Origin: Chitinophaga pinensis
GTDB taxonomy: Bacteria; Bacteroidota; Bacteroidia; SXHM01
Length of the DNA stretch: 47,163 nt
Assembly (NCBI GenBank): GCA_945870105.1
Contig: CAMBRL010000009.1
Coordinates: 1-47,163 of the forward strand
Direction of reading: 5' to 3'
The position numbers and the translations under genes are program-made. The notes beneath the pieces were generated by a model, which was not told the origin of the DNA, did not search any database, and worked only from the letters and a program-made list of their open reading frames with translations. This document shows, piece by piece, positions 1-9,056 of the stretch (the stretch's first letter is position 1; each line of letters starts with the position of its first letter).

Positions 1-644
1 GTGCTCATGGAAATGCCCATAAATAAAGCAAAAGCTACGAAGGCTACCTGGTCGGGAGCAAATGAATCGTATAGAAAGTAGGCTAATAAAACACCAAGAA
101 AAAAAGAGAGCACAATTCCTGTGTGACTTATAATTAGGGCATCAAAGGCGCGGTTTTTCAGTGCTTTCAGGTCAACCTCCATGCCTATTATGAACATGAA
201 AAGCATCAGTCCTATCTGGCTGAAAAATTTCAGGAACTCCAGCGAGTCGATATCGCCCTCGGCCGGTTTTGGAAAAATAAATGCAGAAACTTCAGGGAAA
301 TACATTCCCACAAGTGAAGGGCCGAGAACAATGCCTGCAACAATTTCACCGATAACAGAAGGTTGCCGCATTTTAGTAAAAGCATAGCCGAAAATTCGTG
401 CTACAAGAACAATAATTACCAATTGCATAATGAACACCGCTAACGGGTGATGGAGGTTGCTCAAATACCCGTTTACCAACTGATGCCAGATATTAACAGG
501 AAGGTTTTCTACAACAGAGATTTCTGTAGCAACTTGTACAGAAATTTTTTCAAGCAAATAACCTTGTTGAATAACATACCAGCCCAACAGGCCGAAAACA
601 GCCAGAAGCAATAGATAAAATATAAGAGTTTTGCCTTTTATCAT
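1..644 (-). CDS. Cation:proton antiporter, CPA2/KefB type (C-terminus cut off by window edge)
   Basis: Minus-strand reading frame that runs off the left edge, so only about the first 214 residues are present. It starts at ATG 644 (MIKGKTLIFYLL). One N-terminal membrane segment is followed by an extracytoplasmic stretch of about 50 residues and then the typical start of a Na+/H+ exchanger domain: a membrane helix (FIMQLVIIVLVARIFGYAF), then RQPSVIGEIVAGIVLGPSL, and later FMFIIGMEVDL. The family exchanges K+ or Na+ for protons across the inner membrane. The extra N-terminal helix and periplasmic loop before the exchanger domain is a variant arrangement. Ion specificity and any C-terminal TrkA-N domain cannot be judged because the rest lies outside. 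It is divergent from prmC with a 52-bp gap. Confidence 0.85.
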   Translation of the reverse strand, partial: MIKGKTLIFYLLLLAVFGLLGWYVIQQGYLLEKISVQVATEISVVENLPVNIWHQLVNGYLSNLHHPLAVFIMQLVIIVLVARIFGYAFTKMRQPSVIGEIVAGIVLGPSLVGMYFPEVSAFIFPKPAEGDIDSLEFLKFFSQIGLMLFMFIIGMEVDLKALKNRAFDALIISHTGIVLSFFLGVLLAYFLYDSFAPDQVAFVAFALFMGISMS

Positions 645-696
645 TTTCTAAACTTGCCGAAAATACAAAATAAAAAAGCAAGCCTATCTTCGCGCC

Positions 697-1584
697 ATGA
701 AAGTGATTGACAACAGGGCTGTTTCAGTTTATGCCCTATTCCGGAAAGAGTTGGAAAACCTGTATCCGGCAGAGGAAATTGAAACGTTTCTCTTCTTTTC
801 GTTCAGCGAATACTTTGGTTTTTCGCGCAGCGATATGGTGCTGAAAAAAGAGATGCGCCTGAGCGAATCGGAATTGCTGAAGTTCTTTCGCGTTATCAGA
901 AAACTGAAAATGCATGTGCCTATTCAATACATTTTGGGTAACACAGAGTTCTATGGATTGAAGTTGAAGGTGAATGAACATGTGCTGATTCCTAGGCCGG
1001 AAACAGAGGAATTGGTGGATTGGATAATTAGCGATGTCACTTCGAGCGTAGTCGAGAAAAAATCATTAAAAATCCTCGACATCGGCACCGGCAGCGGTTG
1101 CATTGCCATTGCACTGAAAAAAAATATGCCCGATGCTGAAGTGTATGCACTTGATATTTCCTCAAATGCTCTGTCTGTTGCAAAAGAAAATGCTGAAATC
1201 AATAATGCTGAAATCAATTTTCTGCAAGGCGATATACTCGCCAATTCACAAATTCACCAATTCGCTAAATCACCAATTCAAATAATAGTTAGTAATCCGC
1301 CCTACATAACGGAAAAAGAAAAAACCGAAATGAGCGCAAACGTATTGGACCATGAACCGCATACCGCGCTGTTTGTACCCGATAACGATGCGCTTTTGTT
1401 TTACCGTGCCATCCTTGATTTTGCAAAAGAAAAACTTGCCCCTGGCGGTAAAGTTTATTTTGAATTAAACAGCACCTATGCTGCTGCCGTTGCCGAGCTT
1501 GCCGCAGAAAAGGGTTTTATCAATTGCAGTATCCGCAAAGATTTGAATGGGAAGGAGAGGATGTTGAGGTGTGGGAAGGTTTAA
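697..1584 (+). CDS. prmC: Peptide chain release factor N5-glutamine methyltransferase PrmC
   Basis: 295 residues, normal length for PrmC/HemK, which methylates the GGQ glutamine of release factors RF1/RF2 using S-adenosylmethionine. An N-terminal helical release-factor-binding domain covers about residues 1-75. IPRPETEELV is at 98-107, the SAM-binding DIGTGSGCIAI at 128-138 and the catalytic NPPY at 200-203. Just before the NPPY motif the DNA carries two tandem repeats: a perfect 15-bp duplication at 1189-1218 (NAEIN twice) and an 8-bp repeat of about five units at 1243-1282. Together they supply the variable linker between the SAM-binding strand and NPPY. A -7-like TATCTTCG at 685-692 ends only 4 bp before the ATG, so the message may be nearly leaderless. 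All catalytic motifs are intact. Confidence 0.95.
   Translation: MKVIDNRAVSVYALFRKELENLYPAEEIETFLFFSFSEYFGFSRSDMVLKKEMRLSESELLKFFRVIRKLKMHVPIQYILGNTEFYGLKLKVNEHVLIPRPETEELVDWIISDVTSSVVEKKSLKILDIGTGSGCIAIALKKNMPDAEVYALDISSNALSVAKENAEINNAEINFLQGDILANSQIHQFAKSPIQIIVSNPPYITEKEKTEMSANVLDHEPHTALFVPDNDALLFYRAILDFAKEKLAPGGKVYFELNSTYAAAVAELAAEKGFINCSIRKDLNGKERMLRCGKV
1189..1282 (+). repeat. Tandem repeats inside the prmC coding sequence (15 bp x2 and 8 bp x5)
   Basis: AATGCTGAAATCAAT occurs twice back to back (1189-1203 and 1204-1218). From 1243 to 1282 follow five 8-bp units close to AATTCACC (AATTCACA, AATTCACC, AATTCGCT, AAATCACC, AATTCAAA). Both are read directly in the sequence. Eight is not a multiple of three, so gain or loss of one unit would shift the prmC frame upstream of its catalytic motif. 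Confidence 0.85.
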
Positions 1585-1657
1585 ATCCCTCACCTCCCAA
1601 TCTTCTCCCAATACTTCTCCCTCTCCGCCTCCTTTTATCATTAGAACGCAGGTTTTG

Positions 1658-1880
1658 GTTACGGCATCGAATCGGATTGCGGATTCTTCTCCGTAGCCGT
1701 TAAGGAAGCGAGTCGGATTACGGATTCTACTCCGTAACCGTTACGGCATCGAATCGGATTGCGGATTCTAGTCCGTAGCCGTTACGGAGGGGAGTCGGAT
1801 TATCCGGGATTGGCCGTAACCGTTACGGCATCGAGTCGGATTGCGGATTCTACTCCGTAACCGTTACGGAGGGGGTAGCC
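1658..1880. repeat. Tandem array of 41-bp palindromic repeats, alternating two subtypes
   Basis: Five complete 41-bp units (1658-1698, 1699-1739, 1740-1780, 1781-1821, 1822-1862) and a partial sixth (1863-1880). Units 1, 3 and 5 carry CATCGA after GTTACGG; units 2, 4 and 6 carry AAGCGA or AGGGG(A/G), giving an 82-bp higher-order period. Each unit is bounded by inverted arms GTTACGG and CCGTAAC (or CCGTAGC) and most contain an inner inverted pair GA(A/G)TC ... GATTC, so each could form a nested hairpin. The array occupies most of the prmC-ligA gap (1585-2044), where I see no gene. Confidence 0.9.
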
Positions 1881-1895
1881 ATTTTTAAAAAGTCG

Positions 1896-1910
1896 TTGTA
1901 ACGGTTACAA
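1896..1910. repeat. Perfect 15-bp palindrome TTGTAAC-G-GTTACAA
   Basis: Seven-base inverted arms around a single central base, 16 bp after the 41-bp array. Its core GTAAC-N-GTTAC is the same as the unit junctions of the array (CCGTAAC-C-GTTACGG). A half-site, GGTTACAAC, follows at about 1944. Such a symmetric site could bind a dimeric repressor, but no partner regulator is evident. Confidence 0.5.
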
Positions 1911-2011
1911 TGGGGAATTTTTTCCACAAAACCAGGCTGTGATGGTTACAACAGGGGCTGCTTTTTTTGCTTTTCACACTACAAAAAATGCTTGAAACAC
2001 ATTTCAAATAA

Positions 2012-4063
<2,052 letters not shown>

Positions 4064-4098
4064 TTTATCTGTGTTAATCTGTGTAATCTGTGGTGAAA
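4064..4098 (+). repeat. Dispersed intergenic TCTGTG triplet repeat, copy 1
   Basis: Three TCTGTG words at 4068, 4078 and 4087 (spacing 10 then 9 bp), embedded in AT-rich sequence and ending in GTGGTGAAA. The second copy at 10308-10341 has the same 10 + 9 spacing. Here it fills the gap between ligA and the next gene, 10 bp before the ATG. Confidence 0.75.
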
Positions 4099-4108
4099 AA
4101 AAGGTAAA

Positions 4109-4681
4109 ATGGCAAAAGACGGCAATACGGTTGTAAATACCGTTCGAAAAAAAGCTTCGAACTATTTCCTTTCGCGCGAATACAAAAAAGTAAAGCGTAA
4201 GCCTGAAGTGCGCAACCTTGCTCAGTCCCGCAACATAGGAATTTTGTTTGAAGTGCGCAGCAAAGAAGATTTAGATACAGTTCGCACGTTTGTTTCGCAG
4301 ATAAAAGAACGTAACAGAAAAATAACAGCGCTTGGTTATGTTACAACCAAAGAACTGCTGCAAACACTGAAGTCAGACAACGAGTTTGATTTTATTTCAA
4401 AGACAGATTTCAACTGGTATTACAAGCCCGAGAAGTACGTGATCAAAAACTTTATGAGCGATGGCATGGATATGCTCATTGACCTGAGTTTGAAAAAAAA
4501 TCCTGCCTTGCTTTATGTTGCTGCCTTCACCGAAGCAAAAATGAAAGTAGCTCGCTTTGACGAAAAACAAAAAGAATATTACGACCTGATGATTGACATC
4601 GGGAAAGACAACACACTCAACTACTTAATCAACCAGATCAAACATTACATCACAAAAATCAATGAGCAAAGCACACAGTAA
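4109..4681 (+). CDS. DUF6913-like conserved protein of Bacteroidota
   Basis: 190 residues with no signal peptide and no membrane segment; basic N-terminus (VRKKASNYFLSREYKKVKRK). The sequence resembles the uncharacterised Bacteroidota family DUF6913: NIGILFEV followed by a segment on TALGYV, a conserved FDFISKTDFNWYYKP and a late FDEKQKEYYDLMID. Family assignment is from memory. The biochemical role is unknown. Its 3' end overlaps the dapA start by 20 bp (ATG at 4662), so the two are almost certainly co-transcribed and translationally coupled; that makes it a stable neighbour of lysine/diaminopimelate synthesis without proving a role there. Confidence 0.75.
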   Translation: MAKDGNTVVNTVRKKASNYFLSREYKKVKRKPEVRNLAQSRNIGILFEVRSKEDLDTVRTFVSQIKERNRKITALGYVTTKELLQTLKSDNEFDFISKTDFNWYYKPEKYVIKNFMSDGMDMLIDLSLKKNPALLYVAAFTEAKMKVARFDEKQKEYYDLMIDIGKDNTLNYLINQIKHYITKINEQSTQ

Positions 4682-5549
4682 ATTCAGAGGAACAGGAGTT
4701 GCAATTGTTACACCTTTTAAAAATGACGGAAGCGTTGACTATAAACAATTAGAAAAAGTAGTTCAGCATATTATTAAAGGTAAGTGCGAATACATTGTAG
4801 TCTTAGGCACCACAGGCGAATCGGTAACGCTAAGTAAAGACGAGAAAAAGGCAGTTGTAAATTGTGTAGTTAAATCAGTTAACAAAAAAGTTCCTGTTGT
4901 GCTTGGTCATGGCGGCAACAACACACAGGAATTGCTGGAAGGCTTAGATACGCTTGATTTCAAAGGTATTGATGCTTTGCTTTCGGTATCACCTTATTAC
5001 AATAAGCCAACGCAGGAAGGTATTTATCAGCACTATGCAGCTATTGCGAAAAAAAGTCCTTTGCCAATAATTCTGTACAACGTTCCGGGTCGCACCAGTT
5101 CCAACATTACTGCTGAAACAACGCTGCGTCTGGCACACGATTTTAAAAACATTATTGCCGTAAAAGAAGCCTCAGGCAATATTGAGCAGATGATGAAAAT
5201 CATCAACGGCAAACCCAAAGATTTTCTTGTTATTTCCGGTGATGATGCGCTTACGCTTCCTTTGAGTGCCTGCGGTGGCGATGGTGTTATCTCAGTTGTT
5301 GCCAATGCTTTTCCTAAAGATTATTCGGAAATGACACGCCTTGCTTTGAAAGGTGATTTTGCTAAGGCACAAAAACTGCATTACAAACTACTTGATATCA
5401 TAGGTCTGCTGTTTGTTGACGGAAATCCTGCCGGAGTAAAATATGCCATGAAACAACTTGGCATTTGTAATGACACAGTTCGGTTGCCTCTGGTAGGCAT
5501 AACAAAACCTACTGCTGAAAAATTGAAAGAACTAATTAAGAACTATTGA
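4662..5549 (+). CDS. dapA: 4-hydroxy-tetrahydrodipicolinate synthase DapA
   Basis: 295 residues. Condenses pyruvate with aspartate semialdehyde, the first committed step of diaminopimelate and lysine synthesis. The class I aldolase TIM barrel is complete: GTTGES at 49-54, the catalytic tyrosine Tyr139 in ILYNVPGR, and the Schiff-base lysine Lys168 in AVKEASG, followed by SGDDAL and the GGDGVISVVAN loop. The start at 4662 lies inside the preceding gene. A second enzyme of the same pathway, dapD, is encoded at 20863, and together they indicate the succinylase branch. Confidence 0.97.
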   Translation: MSKAHSKFRGTGVAIVTPFKNDGSVDYKQLEKVVQHIIKGKCEYIVVLGTTGESVTLSKDEKKAVVNCVVKSVNKKVPVVLGHGGNNTQELLEGLDTLDFKGIDALLSVSPYYNKPTQEGIYQHYAAIAKKSPLPIILYNVPGRTSSNITAETTLRLAHDFKNIIAVKEASGNIEQMMKIINGKPKDFLVISGDDALTLPLSACGGDGVISVVANAFPKDYSEMTRLALKGDFAKAQKLHYKLLDIIGLLFVDGNPAGVKYAMKQLGICNDTVRLPLVGITKPTAEKLKELIKNY

Positions 5550-5602
5550 AAGCAACTTTCCAATCTTTCAATCTTTATAATCATTCCAATTAACCGTAAA
5601 AT

Positions 5603-5633
5603 TTTGCATTTCATCACAATTGTTCTAATTTCG
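5603..5633 (+). promoter_or_regulatory. Candidate Bacteroidota-type promoter for the SiaC-like gene
   Basis: TTTG at 5603-5606, a 19-bp spacer, then TAATTTCG at 5626-5633, one mismatch from the Bacteroidota -7 consensus TAnnTTTG with its TTTG -33 element. It would leave a leader of about 115 nt before the ATG at 5757. The 5550-5756 gap holds no gene. Confidence 0.4.
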
Positions 5634-5756
5634 TCTGTGGAAAAGGGCGAATTAGTATTTAGTTAAGCCTGATTTATCTAAAAAAGTGAATCGGGTAGAA
5701 TTTTTAAATATACTTTCGTTCCTGCACAAAAAATTAACCTCGCAAAAACTTATCCT

Positions 5757-6134
5757 ATGGAAAAGTTGGTTATCGAAAAAACCGACACAACGCCCAAGAT
5801 TGATTTCGACCCCGAACAGGGACTGTTGAAAATAACAGGGCGTTCAATACCTCTTAATCCCAAGCGCTTCTATGAGCCTGTCCTCAGTTGGATAACAACA
5901 TATACATCGCAGCCAAACGACAGTACGGCACTAGATGTTTACATGGATTATTTTAATACGGCTTCTACATTTCTTATTACCGATATTATTCGTCAGCTTA
6001 ATAAAGGACTTACAGGTAAAACGCTTACCGTAAATTGGTATCATGATGCCGGTGATGACGATGTACTTGAAATTGCAGGAAACATGGAAAGTGTTACCGG
6101 TATCAAATTCGTTTACCACGAGGTAGAGGAATAA
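5757..6134 (+). CDS. SiaC/DUF1987-family regulatory phosphoprotein
   Basis: 125 residues, the usual length of the SiaC (DUF1987) family. Conserved features are the N-terminal IEKTDTTPKIDFDPEQGLL, the ITGRSIPLNPKRFYEPVLSW block (residues 26-45) and a threonine at position 68 in DYFNTAS. In Pseudomonas aeruginosa the matching Thr68 of SiaC is phosphorylated by the kinase SiaB and dephosphorylated by the SpoIIE-type phosphatase SiaA, which switches a diguanylate cyclase partner. The same on/off phosphoprotein role is inferred here. It stands alone, behind its own candidate promoter; no SiaB-like kinase lies next to it, but a SpoIIE-domain sensor phosphatase is at 14145-17360. Confidence 0.85.
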   Translation: MEKLVIEKTDTTPKIDFDPEQGLLKITGRSIPLNPKRFYEPVLSWITTYTSQPNDSTALDVYMDYFNTASTFLITDIIRQLNKGLTGKTLTVNWYHDAGDDDVLEIAGNMESVTGIKFVYHEVEE

Positions 6135-6157
6135 TTTTTCTTTTCTTTGTGTTCACT

Positions 6158-6979
6158 ATGAACACCATTTTCAAACCCAGATTATTCTCAGAAAAAACCG
6201 CCATCATAACAGGAGGCGGCACAGGCATCGGTTTCCGTATTGCATCGGAGTTGGCTCATTTAGGCGCTACTGTTGTTCTTGCCAGTCGCAAAAAGGAACT
6301 ACTTGACAAAGCCGTTGAAAAAATTACTGCCGAAGGCGGTAAAGCCTTTGCGGTGGAATGCAATATCCGTGATGAAGAAAGCGTAAAAACCTGTATCACA
6401 AAATCCATTGAGTTATGCGGAAAAATTGATTTTCTGGTTAACAACGGAGGAGGTCAGTTTCCTTCACCTGCAGAGTTTATCAATCGTAAAGGCTGGCATG
6501 CTGTTATAGAAACCAATCTGACGGGCACATTTTTCATGTCACAGGAAATTTTCAATAAACAGTTTGTAAAAACAGGCGGTTCCATTGTAAACATCATTGC
6601 CAATATGCGCAATGGTTTTCCCATGATGGCACACACAGGCGCTGCAAGGGCAGGAGTGGAGAACATCACAAAAAGCCTGGCAAATGAGTGGGGCCGTTAC
6701 GGTGTGCGCATAAATTCTGTTGCTCCTGGAACAATCGACTCCAGCGGACTGGAAAAGTATGATGCGCAGTACAAAGATTTTATTTACGGCTTTGCAAAAT
6801 TCAATCAAACCTATCGTTTGGGAACCGAAGCGGAAGTAGCTTCTTCCGTAATCTTCCTGCTTTCGCCTGCCGCAAGTTTTATTACCGGTGTTACTCTGGC
6901 AGTTGACGGAGCCGAATCATTGTATTCTCCGCTAAGTCCGCCTGTTGAAAACGATAAGAATCCTCCGTTTAAAGGGTAA
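6158..6979 (+). CDS. SDR-family 2-enoyl/2,4-dienoyl-CoA reductase-like oxidoreductase
   Basis: 273 residues from ATG 6158; a GTG at 6149 would add three residues but is less likely. Short-chain dehydrogenase fold: nucleotide motif TGGGTGIG at about 18-25, NNGGG near residue 95 and a C-terminal VDGAES. The usual catalytic YxxxK is not present: where the tyrosine is expected the chain reads AHTGAARAGVENITKSLA. This matches the variant active site of trans-2-enoyl-CoA (PECR-type) and 2,4-dienoyl-CoA reductases rather than a damaged enzyme. Likely role: NADPH-dependent reduction of unsaturated acyl-CoA in fatty acid metabolism. It converges on the TIGR01777 gene across a palindromic repeat. Confidence 0.8.
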   Translation: MNTIFKPRLFSEKTAIITGGGTGIGFRIASELAHLGATVVLASRKKELLDKAVEKITAEGGKAFAVECNIRDEESVKTCITKSIELCGKIDFLVNNGGGQFPSPAEFINRKGWHAVIETNLTGTFFMSQEIFNKQFVKTGGSIVNIIANMRNGFPMMAHTGAARAGVENITKSLANEWGRYGVRINSVAPGTIDSSGLEKYDAQYKDFIYGFAKFNQTYRLGTEAEVASSVIFLLSPAASFITGVTLAVDGAESLYSPLSPPVENDKNPPFKG

Positions 6980-6984
6980 ATCTC

Positions 6985-7052
6985 GTCATGCTGAACTCGT
7001 TTCAGCATCTCAGTAGTGACTAGAGAATCTGAAACAAGTTCAGGGTGAAGAC
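6985..7052. repeat. Dispersed palindromic repeat (CTGAACTTGTTTCAG type), double copy
   Basis: Forward copy with a perfect hairpin ATGCTGAA-CTCGT-TTCAGCAT (6988-7008), then a reversed copy CTGAAACAAGTTCAG at 7029-7043. It lies between convergent genes and the reversed arm supplies the stop codon and last codons of the minus-strand gene ending at 7040. A related copy is at 8993-9016. It may serve as a transcription end or be a REP-like mobile sequence. Confidence 0.75.
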
Positions 7053-7930
7053 AATAAATCCTTCAGTGCACTCTCCGCATCCGGAAATTTGAACTTATAG
7101 CCCAATGCTAAAGCCTTCTCCGGCTTTACAAACTGGCTGTCCAGCAAAACCTGTGCGCGTTCACCCAACGCCAATTCCAATGCAAATGAGGGAGCAGGGA
7201 AAGCAATTCGTTTACCGCTCACGCTTCCCAGTTTTTTAATAAATGCTTTGTTTGAGAGCAGTTCGGGAGCAGATAAATTTAATGCACCACTAACGTTTTC
7301 ATTTTCCATCGCAAATAAAATCAGTCCTATTTCATCGGCAATGTGTATCCATGGAAAACCCTGTGTCCCGCTGCCAAACCAAGACCCGAAACCAAATCCG
7401 TAACTGCGCATAATTTCTTTGAATGCACCGCCTTCATTTGCCAAAACAATTCCTGTGCGCAGTAAAACCGTGCGTATGCTGCTGAACGAAGCTGCTTTTT
7501 CCCACTGCTTGCAAACATCCGCCAGAAATCCTTCTCCGTGTTCCGACTCTTCGGTTAAAATATCGTCTCCTCTGTTTCCGTAAAAACCTACCGCAGATGC
7601 GTTGAGCAAAACTTTTGGTTTTTTCTTAGCAGCGTTTATATAATCAACAAACGCAAACGTTGATGCTGTTCGGCTTTCAATGATTTGTTTTTTGCGCTCC
7701 AATGTCCACGGTTTATCCATCACACCCTCACCCGCAAGATTAATCAGCACATCAAAATCAGTATCCGTTTGCGGAATTTCTTTTCCGTCCCATTTCAGAA
7801 ATTGTAACGCTGAAGCATTATTGCTTCTTTCTTTTCTGCTCAGAATAACAACACTATGTCCCTTAATAATAAGTTGCTCGGTAAGTTTTCTGCCGATTAA
7901 ACCTGTGCCTCCTGCAATAAGAATCTTCAT
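7040..7930 (-). CDS. TIGR01777-family NAD(P)-binding epimerase-like protein
   Basis: 296 residues from ATG 7930; an in-frame TTG at 7939 would add MFS and is less likely. N-terminal Rossmann motif MKILIAGGTGLIGRKL, then LINLAGEGV and the family signature DKPWTLERKKQIIESR, NASAVGFYGNRGDD and GEGFLADVCKQWEKAA. The C-terminal block (LNLSAPELLSNKAFIKKLG ... LDSQFVKPEKALALGYKF) matches the DUF1731 tail of TIGR01777/YfcH/SulA proteins. Enzyme activity of this family is not established; it is an extended-SDR fold with presumed nucleotide binding. The final Ser-Ser-Pro and stop are encoded by an inverted arm of a dispersed repeat. Confidence 0.88.
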   Translation of the reverse strand: MKILIAGGTGLIGRKLTEQLIIKGHSVVILSRKERSNNASALQFLKWDGKEIPQTDTDFDVLINLAGEGVMDKPWTLERKKQIIESRTASTFAFVDYINAAKKKPKVLLNASAVGFYGNRGDDILTEESEHGEGFLADVCKQWEKAASFSSIRTVLLRTGIVLANEGGAFKEIMRSYGFGFGSWFGSGTQGFPWIHIADEIGLILFAMENENVSGALNLSAPELLSNKAFIKKLGSVSGKRIAFPAPSFALELALGERAQVLLDSQFVKPEKALALGYKFKFPDAESALKDLLSSP

Positions 7931-7969
7931 GCTAAACAAACAAGCGATATAAATTTTTGTTCTGAAAAA

Positions 7970-8965
7970 TCAATGGCTGCAATCTCTTCCGTGCGCCTTA
8001 TCGTTGCTCTTTTCTTCCAGCTCTTCTTCGGCCAATTGTTCTTTTAGCTGCTGCGAAACTTCTTTGTCGTAGAACTTAGAAAGGTCGGGTTGACCCGCAT
8101 CAACCCAGGCGGTGTACCATAAACTTCCCACTGTAATAATGGAAGCGCGCATCCTGCGTTCTACCATGCCGTTCAGCATGCTGTTATAAGCAATTGTAAA
8201 TTCATCAGAATAGGTTTTTACTGTTGTTGTTCCCCGTTGTTGAAAAGCAAACTTGCGGTCTTCCGGAAACTTTTTGCTCAACTCTTTTTCAAAATCCAGC
8301 ACCGAATCTTTAGCCGCAAAACTTACTTCGCAGGTGTTCCATGCATTCTCAAGTGGTGATTTAATGTATTGCGCGCGACCTGTAAATAAATCATAATCTT
8401 CTGCTTTCAATTCAGGAATAGTTGATTCCCAGAAACCATGAATGCCTCGTTGTCCTGTCATTTGACCGTTATAGTTTTCGGTGTTGTGCAACGGAACATG
8501 CGAGTCGCCAATGTAATGCCCAAGGTCGGCACTCAGGCGAAGAATATCATCAAGATTACCTTCGCGAAAAGCTTTGGTAAGCCAGTGAACAACACTGTTG
8601 ATGTGCCAGGGAACAGTGCCGTATGCCTTTAAGGTGTCTTCCGTAAATTTTGCAACGGCATCATCCCATTTGCGGGGCATAACCACAAAAGGATTTTTCT
8701 CCAGACTGTAATGGTCAATATCAATATAGTGTCGTGGTGCTTCGTCAGGATTTGCGTATCGTCTTTTGTCAGGGTCAACAGCGTGTTCTGTAACAAACTC
8801 AATATTGCGTTTGTAAAAACCAATCATTTCGGGAGGAAGCGTAAAAACAGCCAGTCTGTTAATTCGTTTGTGTGCAAAAAATCCCCACGAATAAAGTGGT
8901 TCGTTCACAGAAAAAGTGAGCAGGCAAAAAATTAAAACAGAAATAAAGTAGCGGAAAATTTTCAT
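7970..8965 (-). CDS. Secreted zinc-dependent phospholipase C / S1-P1 nuclease-like protein
   Basis: About 331 residues from ATG 8965 (MKIFRYF). A longer reading from 9016 starts inside a dispersed repeat and is rejected. A signal peptide (hydrophobic ISVLIFCLLTFSV) is followed by WGFFAHKRINRLA. In zinc-dependent phospholipase C and S1/P1 nucleases the mature protein begins with a Trp that ligates zinc, and the WG...H arrangement fits that. Further zinc ligand segments are HYIDIDHY, WHINSVVHWL, and DLGHYIGDSHVPLHNTENYNG followed by HGFWES. Expected to cleave phosphodiester bonds in phospholipids or nucleic acids outside the cytoplasm; the substrate cannot be told. The C-terminus is charged (LKEQLAEEELEEKSNDKAHG). 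Confidence 0.82.
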   Translation of the reverse strand: MKIFRYFISVLIFCLLTFSVNEPLYSWGFFAHKRINRLAVFTLPPEMIGFYKRNIEFVTEHAVDPDKRRYANPDEAPRHYIDIDHYSLEKNPFVVMPRKWDDAVAKFTEDTLKAYGTVPWHINSVVHWLTKAFREGNLDDILRLSADLGHYIGDSHVPLHNTENYNGQMTGQRGIHGFWESTIPELKAEDYDLFTGRAQYIKSPLENAWNTCEVSFAAKDSVLDFEKELSKKFPEDRKFAFQQRGTTTVKTYSDEFTIAYNSMLNGMVERRMRASIITVGSLWYTAWVDAGQPDLSKFYDKEVSQQLKEQLAEEELEEKSNDKAHGRDCSH

Positions 8966-8992
8966 CAATAAACAAAAGTAAAATATTAACCC

Positions 8993-9033
8993 GTCATGCT
9001 GAACTTGTTTCAGCATGTTAAGTTTTTCTTAAC
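8993..9033. repeat. Dispersed palindromic repeat, single copy, plus adjoining hairpin
   Basis: ATGCTGAA-CTTGT-TTCAGCAT (8996-9016) shares the stem of the 6985-7052 element. A second inverted pair GTTAAG-TTTTT-CTTAAC follows at 9017-9033. Located between the patatin stop and the secreted phosphodiesterase start. Confidence 0.7.
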
Positions 9034-9056
9034 ATTAGTATCTTGTCATATAAAAA

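Noticed and set aside
1658-1880. Possible CRISPR array
   Set aside because: Units are contiguous 41-bp copies with no unique spacers and no cas genes nearby.
6158-6979. Inactivated SDR because YxxxK is missing
   Set aside because: The replacement matches the known PECR/DECR variant site and all other motifs are intact.
8966-9016. Longer N-terminus (MLKQVQHD) for the secreted phosphodiesterase
   Set aside because: It is translation of the dispersed hairpin repeat; ATG 8965 gives a proper signal peptide.
9017-9033. Intrinsic terminator GTTAAG-TTTTT-CTTAAC
   Set aside because: Short AT-rich stem with no T-run after it; only noted as part of the repeat.
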